Source: Herbiconiux sp. (lineage in GTDB: Bacteria > Actinomycetota > Actinomycetes > Actinomycetales > Microbacteriaceae). Taken from it: a DNA stretch of 56,380 nt. Location: contig NZ_JAHFUW010000026.1 of the NCBI RefSeq assembly GCF_023264855.1, positions 1 through 56,380 of the forward strand, given 5' to 3'. Position 1 is the first letter of the stretch. Every line of letters begins with the position of its first letter. This document shows positions 22,598 through 32,185 of the stretch, piece by piece. The notes beneath the pieces were generated by a model that was not told the origin of the DNA, ran no database searches, and was given only the letters and a program-made list of their open reading frames with translations. A program made the translations under genes and the position numbers.

Positions 22598-22613
22598 ATT
22601 AGGGGTTCGTCAA
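22585..22613 (-). promoter_or_regulatory. promoter of the LysM gene
   Basis: Minus strand TTGACG (22608-22613), 17-base spacer, TATCTT (22585-22590). This is a good housekeeping promoter whose -10 lies inside the SOS box, so LexA binding should block it directly. Confidence 0.8.
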
Positions 22614-22644
22614 GTCGAATTCGTGGGAGAAATGCGCGACACAC

Positions 22645-22684
22645 TCGAAGACATGTGCGTATTCGAGCAGTTCTCGGATACAGT
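22645..22684 (+). promoter_or_regulatory. possible lexA promoter region
   Basis: A degenerate SOS-like site, TCGAAG-ACAT-GTGCGT (22645-22660), lies upstream of a -10-like TACAGT (22679-22684). No good -35 is visible. If real, it would give LexA autoregulation from a site separate from the strong box at 22582-22597. Tentative. Confidence 0.3.
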
Positions 22685-22789
22685 TTCGATCAACAGGTGA
22701 ACTCAATCACCAACCACCGACATCGGGTCCCGAGCGGCGTCCGGCCGCAGTATTCCGGGGCGACGGATGCGAGCAGAAAGCAGGTCTCC

Positions 22790-23467
22790 GTGGCGAACGA
22801 CTCCGGCCGCACCAGGCGCCGCAAGAGCCTGAGCGACAAGCAGCTCGCGATCCTCGACGTCATCCAGCGCTCGGTCACCTCGCGCGGCTACCCGCCGAGC
22901 ATGCGCGAGATCGGCGACGCCGTCGGCCTGGCCTCACTCTCCAGCGTGACCCACCAGCTCAACCAGCTCGAGCTGAGCGGCTACCTGCGCCGTGACCCCA
23001 ACCGCCCGCGCGCGATGGAGGTGCTGATCGACATCCCGAGCATCGAGGAGGGCGCCGCAGCGCCCGACGCCGACTCCGCCCCGCCGGTGGGCGACGCCAC
23101 CCTCGTGCCCCTGGTCGGCCGCATCGCCGCGGGCATCCCGATCACCGCCGAGCAGCAGGTCGACGAGGTGTTCCCGCTCCCCCGCCAGCTCGTGGGCAAC
23201 GGCGACCTCTTCATGCTGAAGGTGGTGGGCGAGTCGATGATCGACGCGGCCATCTGCGACGGCGACTGGGTGGTCATCCGGCAGCAGAACACGGCCGAGA
23301 ACGGCGACATCGTGGCCGCCATGCTCGACGAGGAGGCCACCGTCAAGGTGTTCCGCCAGCGCGACGGCCACACCTGGCTGCTCCCCCGCAACAGCAACTT
23401 CGAGCCCATCCTCGGCGACTACGCCACCGTGCTCGGCAAGGTGGTCGCAGTCCTCCGCGCCGTGTGA
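22790..23467 (+). CDS. lexA: SOS repressor LexA
   Basis: Self-cleaving repressor of the SOS regulon, about 225 residues. The winged helix-turn-helix (about 14-80: [47 protein letters not shown]) is followed by the S24 peptidase domain with cleavage site Ala-Gly in GRIAAGIP, catalytic serine in GESMIDAAI and lysine in ATVKVFRQ. I chose GTG 22790-22792, close to where homologues start; frames reaching further upstream pass through the promoter region. It ends directly against the hflX stop, with no bases between them. Confidence 0.95.
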   Translation: MANDSGRTRRRKSLSDKQLAILDVIQRSVTSRGYPPSMREIGDAVGLASLSSVTHQLNQLELSGYLRRDPNRPRAMEVLIDIPSIEEGAAAPDADSAPPVGDATLVPLVGRIAAGIPITAEQQVDEVFPLPRQLVGNGDLFMLKVVGESMIDAAICDGDWVVIRQQNTAENGDIVAAMLDEEATVKVFRQRDGHTWLLPRNSNFEPILGDYATVLGKVVAVLRAV

Positions 23468-25069
23468 TCAGCTGCGGACGACGGCGAACGAGCTCAGTCG
23501 CTCTTCGAACTCGGGGTTGACGAGCGCGCGCACCCAGGTGCCGCCCTCTTCGTACTCGGTCTCGAGAACCGTGTTCTTCTCGTGCAGCAGGGTCACCAGG
23601 TCGCCGCGGTCGTAGGGCAGGAGCACCTCGACCTCGACGCTCGGCTTCGGGATGATCGCATCGATCGCCGCGAGCAGCTCGGGAATGCCCTCGCCCGAGC
23701 GGGCCGAGACGAAGATCGCGGTCGGCTCGAGGCCGCGCAGCACCAGCCGGTCGTCGTCGGACACCAGGTCGCTCTTGTTGAACACCACGATCTCGGGGAT
23801 GCCCCGCGCGCCCGCCTCGCCCATCACATCGCGCACCGTGGTGATCTGGCTCGCGGGATCCGGATGCGAGGCGTCGACGACATGCACGACGACATCCGAG
23901 TCCGACACCTCTTCGAGCGTGGAACGGAACGCCTCCACCAGCTGATGCGGCAGCGCCCGCACGAAGCCGACGGTGTCGGCGATCGTGTACGGGCGGCCGT
24001 CGGCGGTGGCGTTCTTGCGCACCGTGGCGTCGAGGGTGGCGAACAGCGAGTTCTCGACCAGCACGCCCGCGCTCGTGATGCGGTTCAGCAGCGAGGACTT
24101 GCCCGCGTTGGTGTACCCCGCGATGGCGACGCTCGGCACCGCGTTGCGCTTGCGGTTGGCCCGCTTGGCATCCCGCGCCGGCTTCATCTCCTTGATCTGC
24201 TTGCGAAGTTTGGCCATCCGGGTGTGAATGCGCCGGCGGTCGAGCTCGATCTTCGTCTCGCCCGGACCGCGCGATCCCATACCGGCACCCGCGCCACCCA
24301 CCTGGCCACCGGCCTGGCGCGACATCGAGTCACCCCAGCCGCGAAGCCTCGGCAACAGGTACTCGAGCTGCGCGAGCTCGACCTGTGCCTTGCCCTCGCG
24401 GCTCTTGGCGTGCTGGCTGAAGATGTCGAGGATGACGGCCGTGCGGTCGATCACCTTCACCTTCACCACGTCTTCGAGGGCACGCCGCTGGCTCGGGGCC
24501 AGCTCGGTGTCGGCGATCACGGTATCGGCACCGAGACTCTGCACGATCGCGCGCAACTCCTCCGCCTTGCCCTTGCCGAAGTAGGTGCTGGGGTCGGGGG
24601 TCGGCCGCCGCTGCAGCAATCCGTCGAGCACCGCGGCACCGGCCGTCTCGGCCAGGGCCGCGAGCTCGCGCAGCGAGTTCTCGGCATCGGACAGCGAGCC
24701 CTGCGAGTAGACGCCGATGATGACGACGTTCTCCAGCCGCAGCTGGCGGTACTCCACCTCGGTGACGTCTTCGAGCTCGGTCGAGAGCCCGGCCACGCGC
24801 CGAAGCGACTTGCGGTCTTCGCGGTCGAATTGATCGCCGTCATAGCCGGATCCGTCGCGCACCTGGCCCGTGGTCTCGGGCCGCTGCAGCGCCTGTGCCG
24901 CTCCCTGCTCGAAGAGCGAGTAGCCGCTCGAGCGCTTCTCGGCGCTGGCGAGCACACGGGCGACGACGTCGTCGCTCGTGCCACCGGTCTCGGCTCGGGC
25001 CTCGGTGCCGCTGGTGTTCTCGGTTGCGTTCTCGGCCTCAGGGGTCGTGTGGTCTGACATTGCAGTCAA
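23468..25069 (-). CDS. hflX: GTPase HflX
   Basis: Ribosome-associated GTPase that rescues or splits stalled ribosomes under stress. The glycine-rich HflX N-domain is followed by GGAGAGMGSRGPGETKIELDRR and the G domain: G1 GYTNAGKSSLLNRI, G3 DTVGFVRALPHQLVEAF, G4 FNKSDLV. About 533 residues, including roughly 90 extra N-terminal residues with low complexity. The start is ambiguous: TTG 25067-25069 has AAGGAGG six bases upstream, while ATG 25058-25060 has TAGTCT eight bases upstream, as in a leaderless message. Convergent and abutting with lexA. Confidence 0.94.
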   Translation of the reverse strand: MTAMSDHTTPEAENATENTSGTEARAETGGTSDDVVARVLASAEKRSSGYSLFEQGAAQALQRPETTGQVRDGSGYDGDQFDREDRKSLRRVAGLSTELEDVTEVEYRQLRLENVVIIGVYSQGSLSDAENSLRELAALAETAGAAVLDGLLQRRPTPDPSTYFGKGKAEELRAIVQSLGADTVIADTELAPSQRRALEDVVKVKVIDRTAVILDIFSQHAKSREGKAQVELAQLEYLLPRLRGWGDSMSRQAGGQVGGAGAGMGSRGPGETKIELDRRRIHTRMAKLRKQIKEMKPARDAKRANRKRNAVPSVAIAGYTNAGKSSLLNRITSAGVLVENSLFATLDATVRKNATADGRPYTIADTVGFVRALPHQLVEAFRSTLEEVSDSDVVVHVVDASHPDPASQITTVRDVMGEAGARGIPEIVVFNKSDLVSDDDRLVLRGLEPTAIFVSARSGEGIPELLAAIDAIIPKPSVEVEVLLPYDRGDLVTLLHEKNTVLETEYEEGGTWVRALVNPEFEERLSSFAVVRS

Positions 25070-25088
25070 GACTAGCCTCCTTGTTTGC

Positions 25089-25094
25089 TAGATT
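25089..25094 (+). promoter_or_regulatory. -10 element of the RsmC-like gene, leaderless start
   Basis: TAGATT, exactly six bases before ATG 25101, in the 31-base gap that this gene shares with the divergent hflX. There is no Shine-Dalgarno sequence for the plus-strand gene. Confidence 0.55.
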
Positions 25095-25100
25095 CCCTCT

Positions 25101-25706
25101 ATGGATGGCGAGCACTACTTCTCCGCACAGCCGGCCGGAGAACTCTCGCTCCGCGAGCTGACGGTCACCCTGGCCGGTCAGCCGCACCGCGTGGTGACGG
25201 CCTCGGGCATCTTCAGCCCCGAGCGGATCGATACCGGCACGCAGGTGCTGCTCGCAAATGTCCCGACTCCCCCGCCCGGCGGAAATCTGCTTGATCTCGG
25301 CTGCGGATGGGGGCCGATCTCGTTGACGCTGGCCCTGGAATCACCGCGCGCGACGGTGTGGGCCGTCGATGTCAACGAACGGGCTCTGGATCTGGTTCGG
25401 CGGAATGCTCACATGATGGGTCTCGACAACTTCAACGCGTGCCGGCCCGAAGATGTTCCCGAGGGGCTCGAATTCACGACCATCTGGTCGAATCCGCCCA
25501 TCCGGGTGGGCAAAGGCGTGCTGCATTCGATGCTGCAGCACTGGCTGCCGCGGCTGGAACCCGGATCGGACGCGTGGCTCGTGGTGCAGAAGAACCTCGG
25601 CTCCGACTCGCTGCAGCGGTGGATGGAGGGCGAGTTCCCGGCCCTGTCGGTGACGCGGGCCAGCACGAACAAGGGGTTCCGCATCCTGAGGGTGCGGAAC
25701 CGCTAG
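25101..25706 (+). CDS. RsmC/RlmG-like class I SAM methyltransferase
   Basis: 201 residues. SAM-binding motif I LLDLGCGWGPISL (about 63-75), VDVNERAL for the acidic residue of motif II, and the catalytic NPP motif IWSNPPIRVGKGV near residue 131 followed by HSMLQHWLPRL. This matches the single-domain MTS methyltransferases related to RsmC and RlmG, which methylate guanine N2 in rRNA. The exact substrate is not determinable. One of few plus-strand genes here, likely expressed as a leaderless message. Confidence 0.85.
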   Translation: MDGEHYFSAQPAGELSLRELTVTLAGQPHRVVTASGIFSPERIDTGTQVLLANVPTPPPGGNLLDLGCGWGPISLTLALESPRATVWAVDVNERALDLVRRNAHMMGLDNFNACRPEDVPEGLEFTTIWSNPPIRVGKGVLHSMLQHWLPRLEPGSDAWLVVQKNLGSDSLQRWMEGEFPALSVTRASTNKGFRILRVRNR

Positions 25707-25718
25707 GGCGACCGACCT

Positions 25719-25738
25719 GATCGGATCGGATCGGATCG
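25719..25738. repeat. GATCG tandem repeat
   Basis: Four perfect GATCG units in the short gap between the convergent methyltransferase and dapF genes. A simple slippage-prone repeat with no evident function. Confidence 0.9.
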
Positions 25739-25756
25739 GCTTAGCCGGCCTGCGTG

Positions 25757-26638
25757 TCAGGCCAGCGCCAGATCGCCCTCGTACACGAGGTCGGCGGGGC
25801 CCGAGAGCGACACGTGCTCGCCGTCTTCGGTGGGGAACATCCGCACGCCCACGGTGCCTCCCGGCACGGCGACGCTCCAGTTGTTGGGGGCGCCCGCGCC
25901 TGCCCAGTAGCGGGTGGCGAGGGCCGCCGCGACCGCGCCCGTACCGCAGGACAGCGTCTCGCCGCTCCCGCGCTCGTGCACGCGCATCCGGATGTGGCCC
26001 ACGCCGTCGCGCACCAGTGGCTCGGCCGGCACCACGAATTCGACGTTCGCACCGGCTTCCGGCTGGGGCTCGATGTGCGGGATGAAGCTCAGGTCGGCCT
26101 CGTCGAGCTCGTCGTCGTCGGCGAGGGCCACCACCACGTGCGGGTTGCCCACGTTGATGCCGAGGCCGGGGCGGGCGACCTGCAGGTTCTTGGCGCGCAC
26201 CAGCGGCTCGCCGCCGTCGAGCCGCCAGCGACCGAGGTCGACCTGGAAGCCGAGCTTGTTCCGCTGCACGTCGCGCACGCCGGCGCGGGTGCCGATGACC
26301 AGAGTCTCGCCGGTCTCGAGCGTGACGAGACCGTTCTCGATCAGGTAGCGGGCATAGACCCGGATACCGTTACCGCACATCTCGGAGACCGAGCCGTCGG
26401 CGTTGTGGTAGTCCATGAACCATTCGGCTGCGGGGTCTTCGGCGAGAGCCGCGGCACCCGCGTCGAGGTTCGCCGAACGCACCGCGCGGATGATCCCGTC
26501 GGCACCGACACCGAAATGACGGTCGCAGATCGCGGCAATCTGGGTGGGGCTGAGCGCGATCTCGCCCTCCGGATCGGTGAACAACACGAAGTCGTTGCCC
26601 GTGCCCTGACCCTTGGTGAAATGCAGATCCGCCGCCAT
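25757..26638 (-). CDS. dapF: diaminopimelate epimerase
   Basis: Converts LL-DAP to meso-DAP for lysine and cell-wall synthesis. 293 residues, with both catalytic cysteines in their motifs: [13 protein letters not shown] near residue 85 and [13 protein letters not shown] near residue 230. The N-terminal [14 protein letters not shown] is typical. At the end of the miaB-miaA run, but a -10-like hexamer six bases before the ATG and a structured gap after miaA suggest separate control. Confidence 0.96.
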   Translation of the reverse strand: MAADLHFTKGQGTGNDFVLFTDPEGEIALSPTQIAAICDRHFGVGADGIIRAVRSANLDAGAAALAEDPAAEWFMDYHNADGSVSEMCGNGIRVYARYLIENGLVTLETGETLVIGTRAGVRDVQRNKLGFQVDLGRWRLDGGEPLVRAKNLQVARPGLGINVGNPHVVVALADDDELDEADLSFIPHIEPQPEAGANVEFVVPAEPLVRDGVGHIRMRVHERGSGETLSCGTGAVAAALATRYWAGAGAPNNWSVAVPGGTVGVRMFPTEDGEHVSLSGPADLVYEGDLALA

Positions 26639-26644
26639 GCCTCA

Positions 26645-26650
26645 AGTCTA
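26645..26650 (-). promoter_or_regulatory. dapF -10 element, leaderless start
   Basis: TAGACT on the minus strand, six bases before the dapF ATG. The intervening TGAGGC could serve as a weak ribosome-binding site for longer transcripts. Confidence 0.5.
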
Positions 26651-26690
26651 GGGGCGCTCACCGAGGCCTGCGGCGCGCTGTGTCGGCCTT

Positions 26691-26771
26691 CCGAATGGAT
26701 GGAGCCACACCCCTGGAGCGGACTGAGGCTCCATCCGATCCGTCTGAGGAGGCCGGACTCCATCCGTTCGG
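26691..26771 (-). promoter_or_regulatory. alternative stem structure between miaA and dapF
   Basis: One arm (26691-26706) can pair with either of two upstream arms on the minus-strand RNA: 26727-26736 (10 bp perfect, 20-base loop) or 26758-26771 (13 of 14 bp, 53-base loop). The two arms share CTCCATCC and cannot pair with the first arm at once. This is the layout of an attenuator or of a terminator with a competing stem; no T tract follows. Confidence 0.6.
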
Positions 26772-26779
26772 ACCGGTGG

Positions 26780-27712
26780 TCAGGAGAGGGAGCGGGCGAG
26801 GTCTGCTGCGGCGCGGTGGAGGGGCTCGGGGGTGGCGGCGTCGAGGTCGTGGGCGTCGGGGTAGCGCTTGAACCAGCTGACCTGGCGGCGGGCGTAGCGG
26901 CGGGTGAGGGCCTGGGCCTCGGCGACCGCCTCGGGCTCCGAGCTGGTGCCGTCGAGCTGGGCGAGGGCCTGGGCGTAGCCGATGGCGCGCACGGCCGTGG
27001 TTCCGTTGCGGAGGCCGTGCGCGAGCAGGGATTCGACTTCGCCGACCAGGCCCGACGCCCACATCCGCTCGACCCTCGCATCCAGCCGAAGCACCAGCTG
27101 CTCGCGATCGAGGCGGAGGTGCACGATCGCGGCGGGCTTCCAGAACACGGGTGCGTCGGGAAGTGTGCCCGAGACCGGCGCCCCGGTGAGCTCGACCACC
27201 TCGAGGGCCCGCACGATCCGCCGGCCGTTGTGGGGGCCGATGGAGGCCGCGGAAGCGGGATCGATCGCGGCGAGCCGGCGGTGCAGCATCCCCGGGCCGG
27301 TCTCCGCGAGCTCGCTCTCCAGGCGCGCTCGCACCGCGTCGTCGCGGCCGGGGAAGCGGAAGTCGAAGAGCACCGAAGACACGTACAGTCCCGATCCGCC
27401 GACCAGGATCGGAACCGCACCACGGCGCAGGATGCCCTCGATCGCCGCTCGCGCATCGCGCTGGTAGGCGGCCACCGAGGCCTCGTCGGCGACCTCGAGC
27501 ACATCGAGCAGGTGATGCGGGATGCCACGCCGCTCGGCCGGCGCCAGCTTGGCCGTTCCGATGTCCATACCCCGGTACAGCTGCATGGCGTCGGCGTTCA
27601 CCACCTCGGCCGCGCGCCCCTCATGGGCCAGCTGCTCGGCGATGTCGAGCGAGAGATCGGACTTGCCCGTTCCGGTGGCGCCGACGACCACGACGATCTG
27701 CGGCGCGTTCAT
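26780..27712 (-). CDS. miaA: tRNA dimethylallyltransferase
   Basis: Adds the isopentenyl group to A37 of tRNAs that read UNN codons. 310 residues. The P-loop [18 protein letters not shown] is at the N-terminus, followed by [29 protein letters not shown] and the C-terminal [14 protein letters not shown] typical of MiaA. It starts six bases after miaB ends; miaB acts next on the same nucleotide. Confidence 0.96.
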   Translation of the reverse strand: MNAPQIVVVVGATGTGKSDLSLDIAEQLAHEGRAAEVVNADAMQLYRGMDIGTAKLAPAERRGIPHHLLDVLEVADEASVAAYQRDARAAIEGILRRGAVPILVGGSGLYVSSVLFDFRFPGRDDAVRARLESELAETGPGMLHRRLAAIDPASAASIGPHNGRRIVRALEVVELTGAPVSGTLPDAPVFWKPAAIVHLRLDREQLVLRLDARVERMWASGLVGEVESLLAHGLRNGTTAVRAIGYAQALAQLDGTSSEPEAVAEAQALTRRYARRQVSWFKRYPDAHDLDAATPEPLHRAAADLARSLS

Positions 27713-27718
27713 CGGCCG

Positions 27719-29374
27719 CTACCCGCAGAGGTCGTCTGTGGGGCTGTAGATCGGCATGGTCAGCCCGTGCGCGACGCCGCGCGTCTGCGTCTCCGAGTGC
27801 GCCGGCGCACCGTAGCCGGAAGGCGGCCCGACCCGGAGCGAGGGCAGCCCCAGCGAGACCCGGCCGGGCACCGCAGATGCCCCAGCGGCGCCGGCCGGAG
27901 ACGGCACGGCGCAGGACTCGGCCTGCGCGCGGTCCCAGGCGTCGCCCGCCCGCGTGCGACGCACCTCGAGCGGTGCACCATCGCTATCGGCGATCAGATG
28001 GAAGGGGGCAGCCTGGCTGATAGTGACCGAGACGACATCGCCCGGACGCGGACGCTCCGTGCCCTCGGGAAGCTCGAAGTGCACAAGGCGGGAGTCTTCG
28101 GCACGACCGCTCAGCCGGTGTGTCGCGGTGTCTTTGCGGCCCTCGCCGTTGGCGACCAGCAGCTCGACGCGGCGGCCGATCAGCTTCTGGTTCTCCTCCC
28201 AGGAGATGCGGTCTTGCAGCGCTGCCAGGCGCTCGTAACGCTCCTGCACGACCGCGCGCGGAACCTGATCGGGCAGCGTGGCCGCCGGAGTGCCCGGACG
28301 GATGGAGTACTGGAAGGTGAACGCCGAGGCGAAGCGCGCCTCCTCGACCACCCGGAGCGTTTCGAGGAAGTCGTCTTCGGTCTCGCCGGGGAAGCCCACG
28401 ATGATGTCGGTCGTGATGGCGGCGTTCGGGATCTTCGCGCGCACCCGCTCGAGGATGCCGAGGAACTTCGCCGACCGGTACGAGCGCTTCATGGCGCGCA
28501 GGATGCGATCGGACCCAGACTGCAGGGGCATGTGCAGCTGCGGCATGACGGCCGGCGTCTCGGCCATCGCATCGATCACGTCATCGGCGAAGGCGGCCGG
28601 ATGCGGGCTGGTGAAGCGGATGCGCTCCAGGCCATCGATCTGCCCGGCGGCGCGCAGCAGCTTTCCGAACGCGAGGCGGTCACCGAACTCGACACCGTAG
28701 GAGTTCACGTTCTGCCCCAGCAGGGTGACCTCGATGGCGCCGTCGTCGACGAGCGACTGGATCTCGCTCAGCACCTCGCCCGGACGGCGGTCCTTCTCCT
28801 TGCCGCGCAGCGACGGGACGATGCAGAACGTGCAGGTGTTGTTGCAGCCCACGGAGATCGAGACCCAGCCGCTGTAGCTCGAATCGCGCTTGGTCGGCAG
28901 GGTGGAGGGGAAGGTCTCGAGCGACTCGAGGATCTCGATCTGCGCCTGGTCGTTGTGCCGCGCCCGCTCGAGCAGGCTCGGCAGCGAACCCATGTTGTGC
29001 GTACCGAACACCACGTCGACCCACGGCGCCTTGTCGAGGATGACGTTCTTGTCTTTCTGGGCGAGGCAGCCGCCGACGGCGATCTGCATACCCTCGTGCC
29101 GGCGCTTCACCGAGGCGAGGTGCCCGAGGTTGCCGTAGAGCTTGTTGTCGGCGTTCTCGCGCACCGCGCAGGTGTTGATGACGACGACGTCGGCCTCGAC
29201 GCCCTCGGCCTTCACATAGCCGGCCGCTTCGAGCGAGCCGCTCAGCCGCTCGGAGTCGTGCACGTTCATCTGACACCCGAAGGTGCGCACCTCATAGGTG
29301 CGCGCCCGACCCGAGGCGTCGTGCGATGCGGTCGACGGCTCGATGATCGTGGGGGCTTCGCTGACTGTGCTCAT
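27719..29374 (-). CDS. miaB: tRNA i6A37 methylthiotransferase
   Basis: Radical-SAM enzyme adding a methylthio group to i6A37. Three N-terminal cluster cysteines in [25 protein letters not shown] and VGGCLAQKD; radical SAM cysteines in [13 protein letters not shown]; then the TRAM domain (about 415-485). 551 residues: about 65 residues after TRAM form a Pro/Gly/Ala-rich, probably disordered tail. ATG 29372-29374 has AGGGG upstream and TAGACT nine bases before it, so it may have its own promoter after recX. Confidence 0.95.
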   Translation of the reverse strand: MSTVSEAPTIIEPSTASHDASGRARTYEVRTFGCQMNVHDSERLSGSLEAAGYVKAEGVEADVVVINTCAVRENADNKLYGNLGHLASVKRRHEGMQIAVGGCLAQKDKNVILDKAPWVDVVFGTHNMGSLPSLLERARHNDQAQIEILESLETFPSTLPTKRDSSYSGWVSISVGCNNTCTFCIVPSLRGKEKDRRPGEVLSEIQSLVDDGAIEVTLLGQNVNSYGVEFGDRLAFGKLLRAAGQIDGLERIRFTSPHPAAFADDVIDAMAETPAVMPQLHMPLQSGSDRILRAMKRSYRSAKFLGILERVRAKIPNAAITTDIIVGFPGETEDDFLETLRVVEEARFASAFTFQYSIRPGTPAATLPDQVPRAVVQERYERLAALQDRISWEENQKLIGRRVELLVANGEGRKDTATHRLSGRAEDSRLVHFELPEGTERPRPGDVVSVTISQAAPFHLIADSDGAPLEVRRTRAGDAWDRAQAESCAVPSPAGAAGASAVPGRVSLGLPSLRVGPPSGYGAPAHSETQTRGVAHGLTMPIYSPTDDLCG

Positions 29375-29405
29375 GGTGCCCCTAGTCTACGAACCCGCCG
29401 ACCTC

Positions 29406-30053
29406 TCAGCGGAACCGCGGGCCCTTGGACGACTTGCGTGTGGCCATGGCACGCTGCGTGACATCGCGCACCAGACCCGAGTTGAAGCCCCGCCGGGCGA
29501 GGAAGGCCATCAGCCGACGCTCGGTCGTCGTGTCGTCGTAGGAGGAGAGCTGGCCGACCCTCTTCATCGCGGCGTCGAGTGCGAGCGTGAACTCCTGGTC
29601 GTCGCCGAGCTGGTCGAGCGCTTCTTCGATGATCGACACCGGGAGCTTGCGGGACACCAGCTCACGGAAGATGACCTGACGGCTCTTGTGCTGGCGCTCG
29701 CTCAACCGCTCGACCAGGGCCTCCGCCATCGCCAGGTCGTCGAGGTAACCGAGTTCTCCGTACCGGGCGACGAGCACGACCGCCTCCGCGTCGGACGCCC
29801 CCTGGGCCATCAGAAGCGCGTGGGTTTCGTCGGACGACAACTGCCGGCGACTGAGTGCTCGCACCACCGTGTCGCTGACACGCTCGAGGCGCTCCTCGTC
29901 GGAGATCTGCTCGACCTCGGCCTGATCGGCGTCGTCATCGAACTCCTCGTCCGAAGCACCCGCGGCGAACCGCGACGAGGGGTGAGCCTCGATGCCGCGG
30001 GGCGCGGAACGACGCCCCCGCCGCACGGCATCGAGGCTCACGACATCGTTCAT
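29406..30053 (-). CDS. recX: recombination regulator RecX
   Basis: 215 residues. Helical RecX repeats begin near residue 60 (SDTVVRALSRRQLSSDETHALL, GYLDDLAMAEALVERLSERQHKSRQVIFREL, RRLMAFLARRGF). An acidic N-terminal stretch (about 30-55) precedes them. RecX caps and inhibits RecA filaments. It starts six bases after recA ends and is probably co-transcribed with it. Confidence 0.93.
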   Translation of the reverse strand: MNDVVSLDAVRRGRRSAPRGIEAHPSSRFAAGASDEEFDDDADQAEVEQISDEERLERVSDTVVRALSRRQLSSDETHALLMAQGASDAEAVVLVARYGELGYLDDLAMAEALVERLSERQHKSRQVIFRELVSRKLPVSIIEEALDQLGDDQEFTLALDAAMKRVGQLSSYDDTTTERRLMAFLARRGFNSGLVRDVTQRAMATRKSSKGPRFR

Positions 30054-30059
30054 ACGGGG

Positions 30060-31151
<1,092 letters not shown>

Positions 31152-31271
31152 GTCATGCTCCTTCTGGTGTGCGCCTTTCGGCGGCGTCGGTGTGCCCACA
31201 GGCTGTCGTGTGCGTTCGAATCTTCTGAACGGCAACGACAGGGCGTTTACAAGATGTCTCGAACAAGGACC

Positions 31272-31293
31272 ACGCTAAGGACAGCCACCGACA
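31272..31293 (-). promoter_or_regulatory. PafBC-type (RecA-NDp) promoter of recA
   Basis: Minus strand TGTCGGTG (31286-31293), eight bases, TAGCGT (31272-31277). This matches the motif TGTCRGTG-N8-TANNNT described for LexA-independent DNA-damage promoters in mycobacteria, driven by PafBC. It is the promoter nearer to recA, as in Mycobacterium. Confidence 0.82.
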
Positions 31294-31350
31294 CTGGGTC
31301 GATCGGAGCCTCATCTGTGGAGAACTGGAACGATTCTCTCGATGTGCAGA

Positions 31351-31379
31351 ACTCTACTCGCGGCCGAAGATATGTTCGA
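31351..31379 (-). promoter_or_regulatory. SOS box and distal promoter of recA
   Basis: Operator TCGAAC-ATAT-CTTCGG at 31364-31379 (minus-strand reading), with perfect left half. A -10-like TAGAGT (31351-31356) lies 17 bases after TCGAAC, so the operator would cover the -35 region. The box is one base different from that at 22582-22597. About 70 bases upstream of the PafBC-type promoter. Confidence 0.85.
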
Positions 31380-31449
31380 CTCAATCGCGGCGTGTCGCAT
31401 CCGATGTTCGAATGCCGCCGGGCCGCCGCCTCGGGGTTCCCGGGCATGA

Positions 31450-31481
31450 CGAAAGCCCCCGACCGGAGTCGGGGGCTTTCG
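31450..31481 (-). terminator. terminator after DUF3046 gene
   Basis: A perfect 14-bp stem (31450-31463 with 31468-31481) with a four-base loop, six bases after the DUF3046 stop. On the minus strand the stem ends in CTTTCG; there is no long T tract. It separates the clgR-side operon from the recA promoters. Confidence 0.8.
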
Positions 31482-31487
31482 AAGTCT

Positions 31488-31715
31488 TCAGCTGCGGGGC
31501 TGGGCCGGGAGGCCTGCGCCGTGCCGGCGTGCGGGCGGGACATCCGCCGCCCGGCAGACCGCGAGCCACACCTCTCGCGGGGAGATTCCTGCCTTCAGCG
31601 CCTGCTGTGGGGTGCGATCACTGAGATCCACCAGCACCAGGTCGTTCGTGACGACCTGACCGTAGGCCGGACCGAACTCATCGGTTATGGCCTGACGGAA
31701 TTCACTGAGTCTCAA
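31488..31715 (-). CDS. DUF3046 family protein
   Basis: 75 residues, MRLSEFRQAITDEFGPAYGQVVTNDLVL, matching the small DUF3046 family found just upstream of recA across Actinobacteria. Function unknown. The start is TTG 31713-31715, directly after the clgR TAG (31716-31718), so translation is coupled. The C-terminal LKAGISPREVWLAVCRAADVP is the conserved second half. Confidence 0.87.
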   Translation of the reverse strand: MRLSEFRQAITDEFGPAYGQVVTNDLVLVDLSDRTPQQALKAGISPREVWLAVCRAADVPPARRHGAGLPAQPRS

Positions 31716-32024
31716 CTAGCGGACGACGAGATCGGCGTCGAAGTCGGCGACGAACTCATCCGGGACGGTGTCGGGGATCGGGTCGATGCCCTCGACGATC
31801 GCGAGCCGGTCTCCGACCTCGCGCATGATGACCGAGATCGGCGTGTCGAGCGCTTCTGCGACCGAGGCGAGGATCTCGCTGGACGCCTCTTTCTGGCCCC
31901 GCTCGACCTCGCTCAGGTAGCCGAGCGCGACGCTGGCTTTACTTGCCACTTGACGAAGGGTGCGCCCCTTCTGCAGGCGGAAGTCCCGAAGCACGTCGCC
32001 GATTTCCTGACGAACTAGAATCAT
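31716..32024 (-). CDS. clgR: XRE-family regulator ClgR
   Basis: 102 residues. XRE helix-turn-helix at about 5-65: IGDVLRDFRLQKGRTLRQVASKASVALGYLSEVERGQKEASSEIL. Synteny (pgsA-cinA-clgR-DUF3046-recA) identifies it as ClgR, which in Streptomyces, Corynebacterium and Mycobacterium activates clp protease genes and others and is itself a Clp substrate. The C-terminus ends DADLVVR, so the Ala-rich degradation end seen in some homologues is not obvious. ATG 32022-32024 has AAGGAGGG upstream. A perfect palindrome lies 31 to 47 bases upstream. Confidence 0.85.
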   Translation of the reverse strand: MILVRQEIGDVLRDFRLQKGRTLRQVASKASVALGYLSEVERGQKEASSEILASVAEALDTPISVIMREVGDRLAIVEGIDPIPDTVPDEFVADFDADLVVR

Positions 32025-32054
32025 TGGACCCTCCTTGCGTTCCCGTCACGGTCT

Positions 32055-32071
32055 TTCGAGTGGCACTCGAA
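32055..32071. promoter_or_regulatory. 17-bp perfect palindrome before clgR
   Basis: TTCGAGTG-G-CACTCGAA, 30 bases upstream of the clgR start codon. It is probably an operator. It does not match the ClgR box as I know it (CGCT/AGCG-type) and only loosely resembles an SOS half-site, so the binding protein is unknown. Confidence 0.65.
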
Positions 32072-32185
32072 CCGTTGTTGCCAGTGGTTCGTAGCAGAAA
32101 CTCTAAAGGACGGGGACTGGACATATCTTGTGAATGACTTCAGATGTAACGAGATCGAAACGCGTGCCATTCCCGGCGACCGGGC

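Noticed and set aside
25719-25738. GATCG tandem repeat as a possible phase-variable switch
   Set aside because: It lies between two stop codons of convergent genes, not in a promoter or coding region, so changes in copy number would have little effect.
25754-29461. A 1235-residue open frame on the plus strand across dapF, miaA and miaB
   Set aside because: It is antisense to three well-recognised genes, rich in Arg/Gly/Val/Asp/His, with no domain. It arises from GC-biased third positions.
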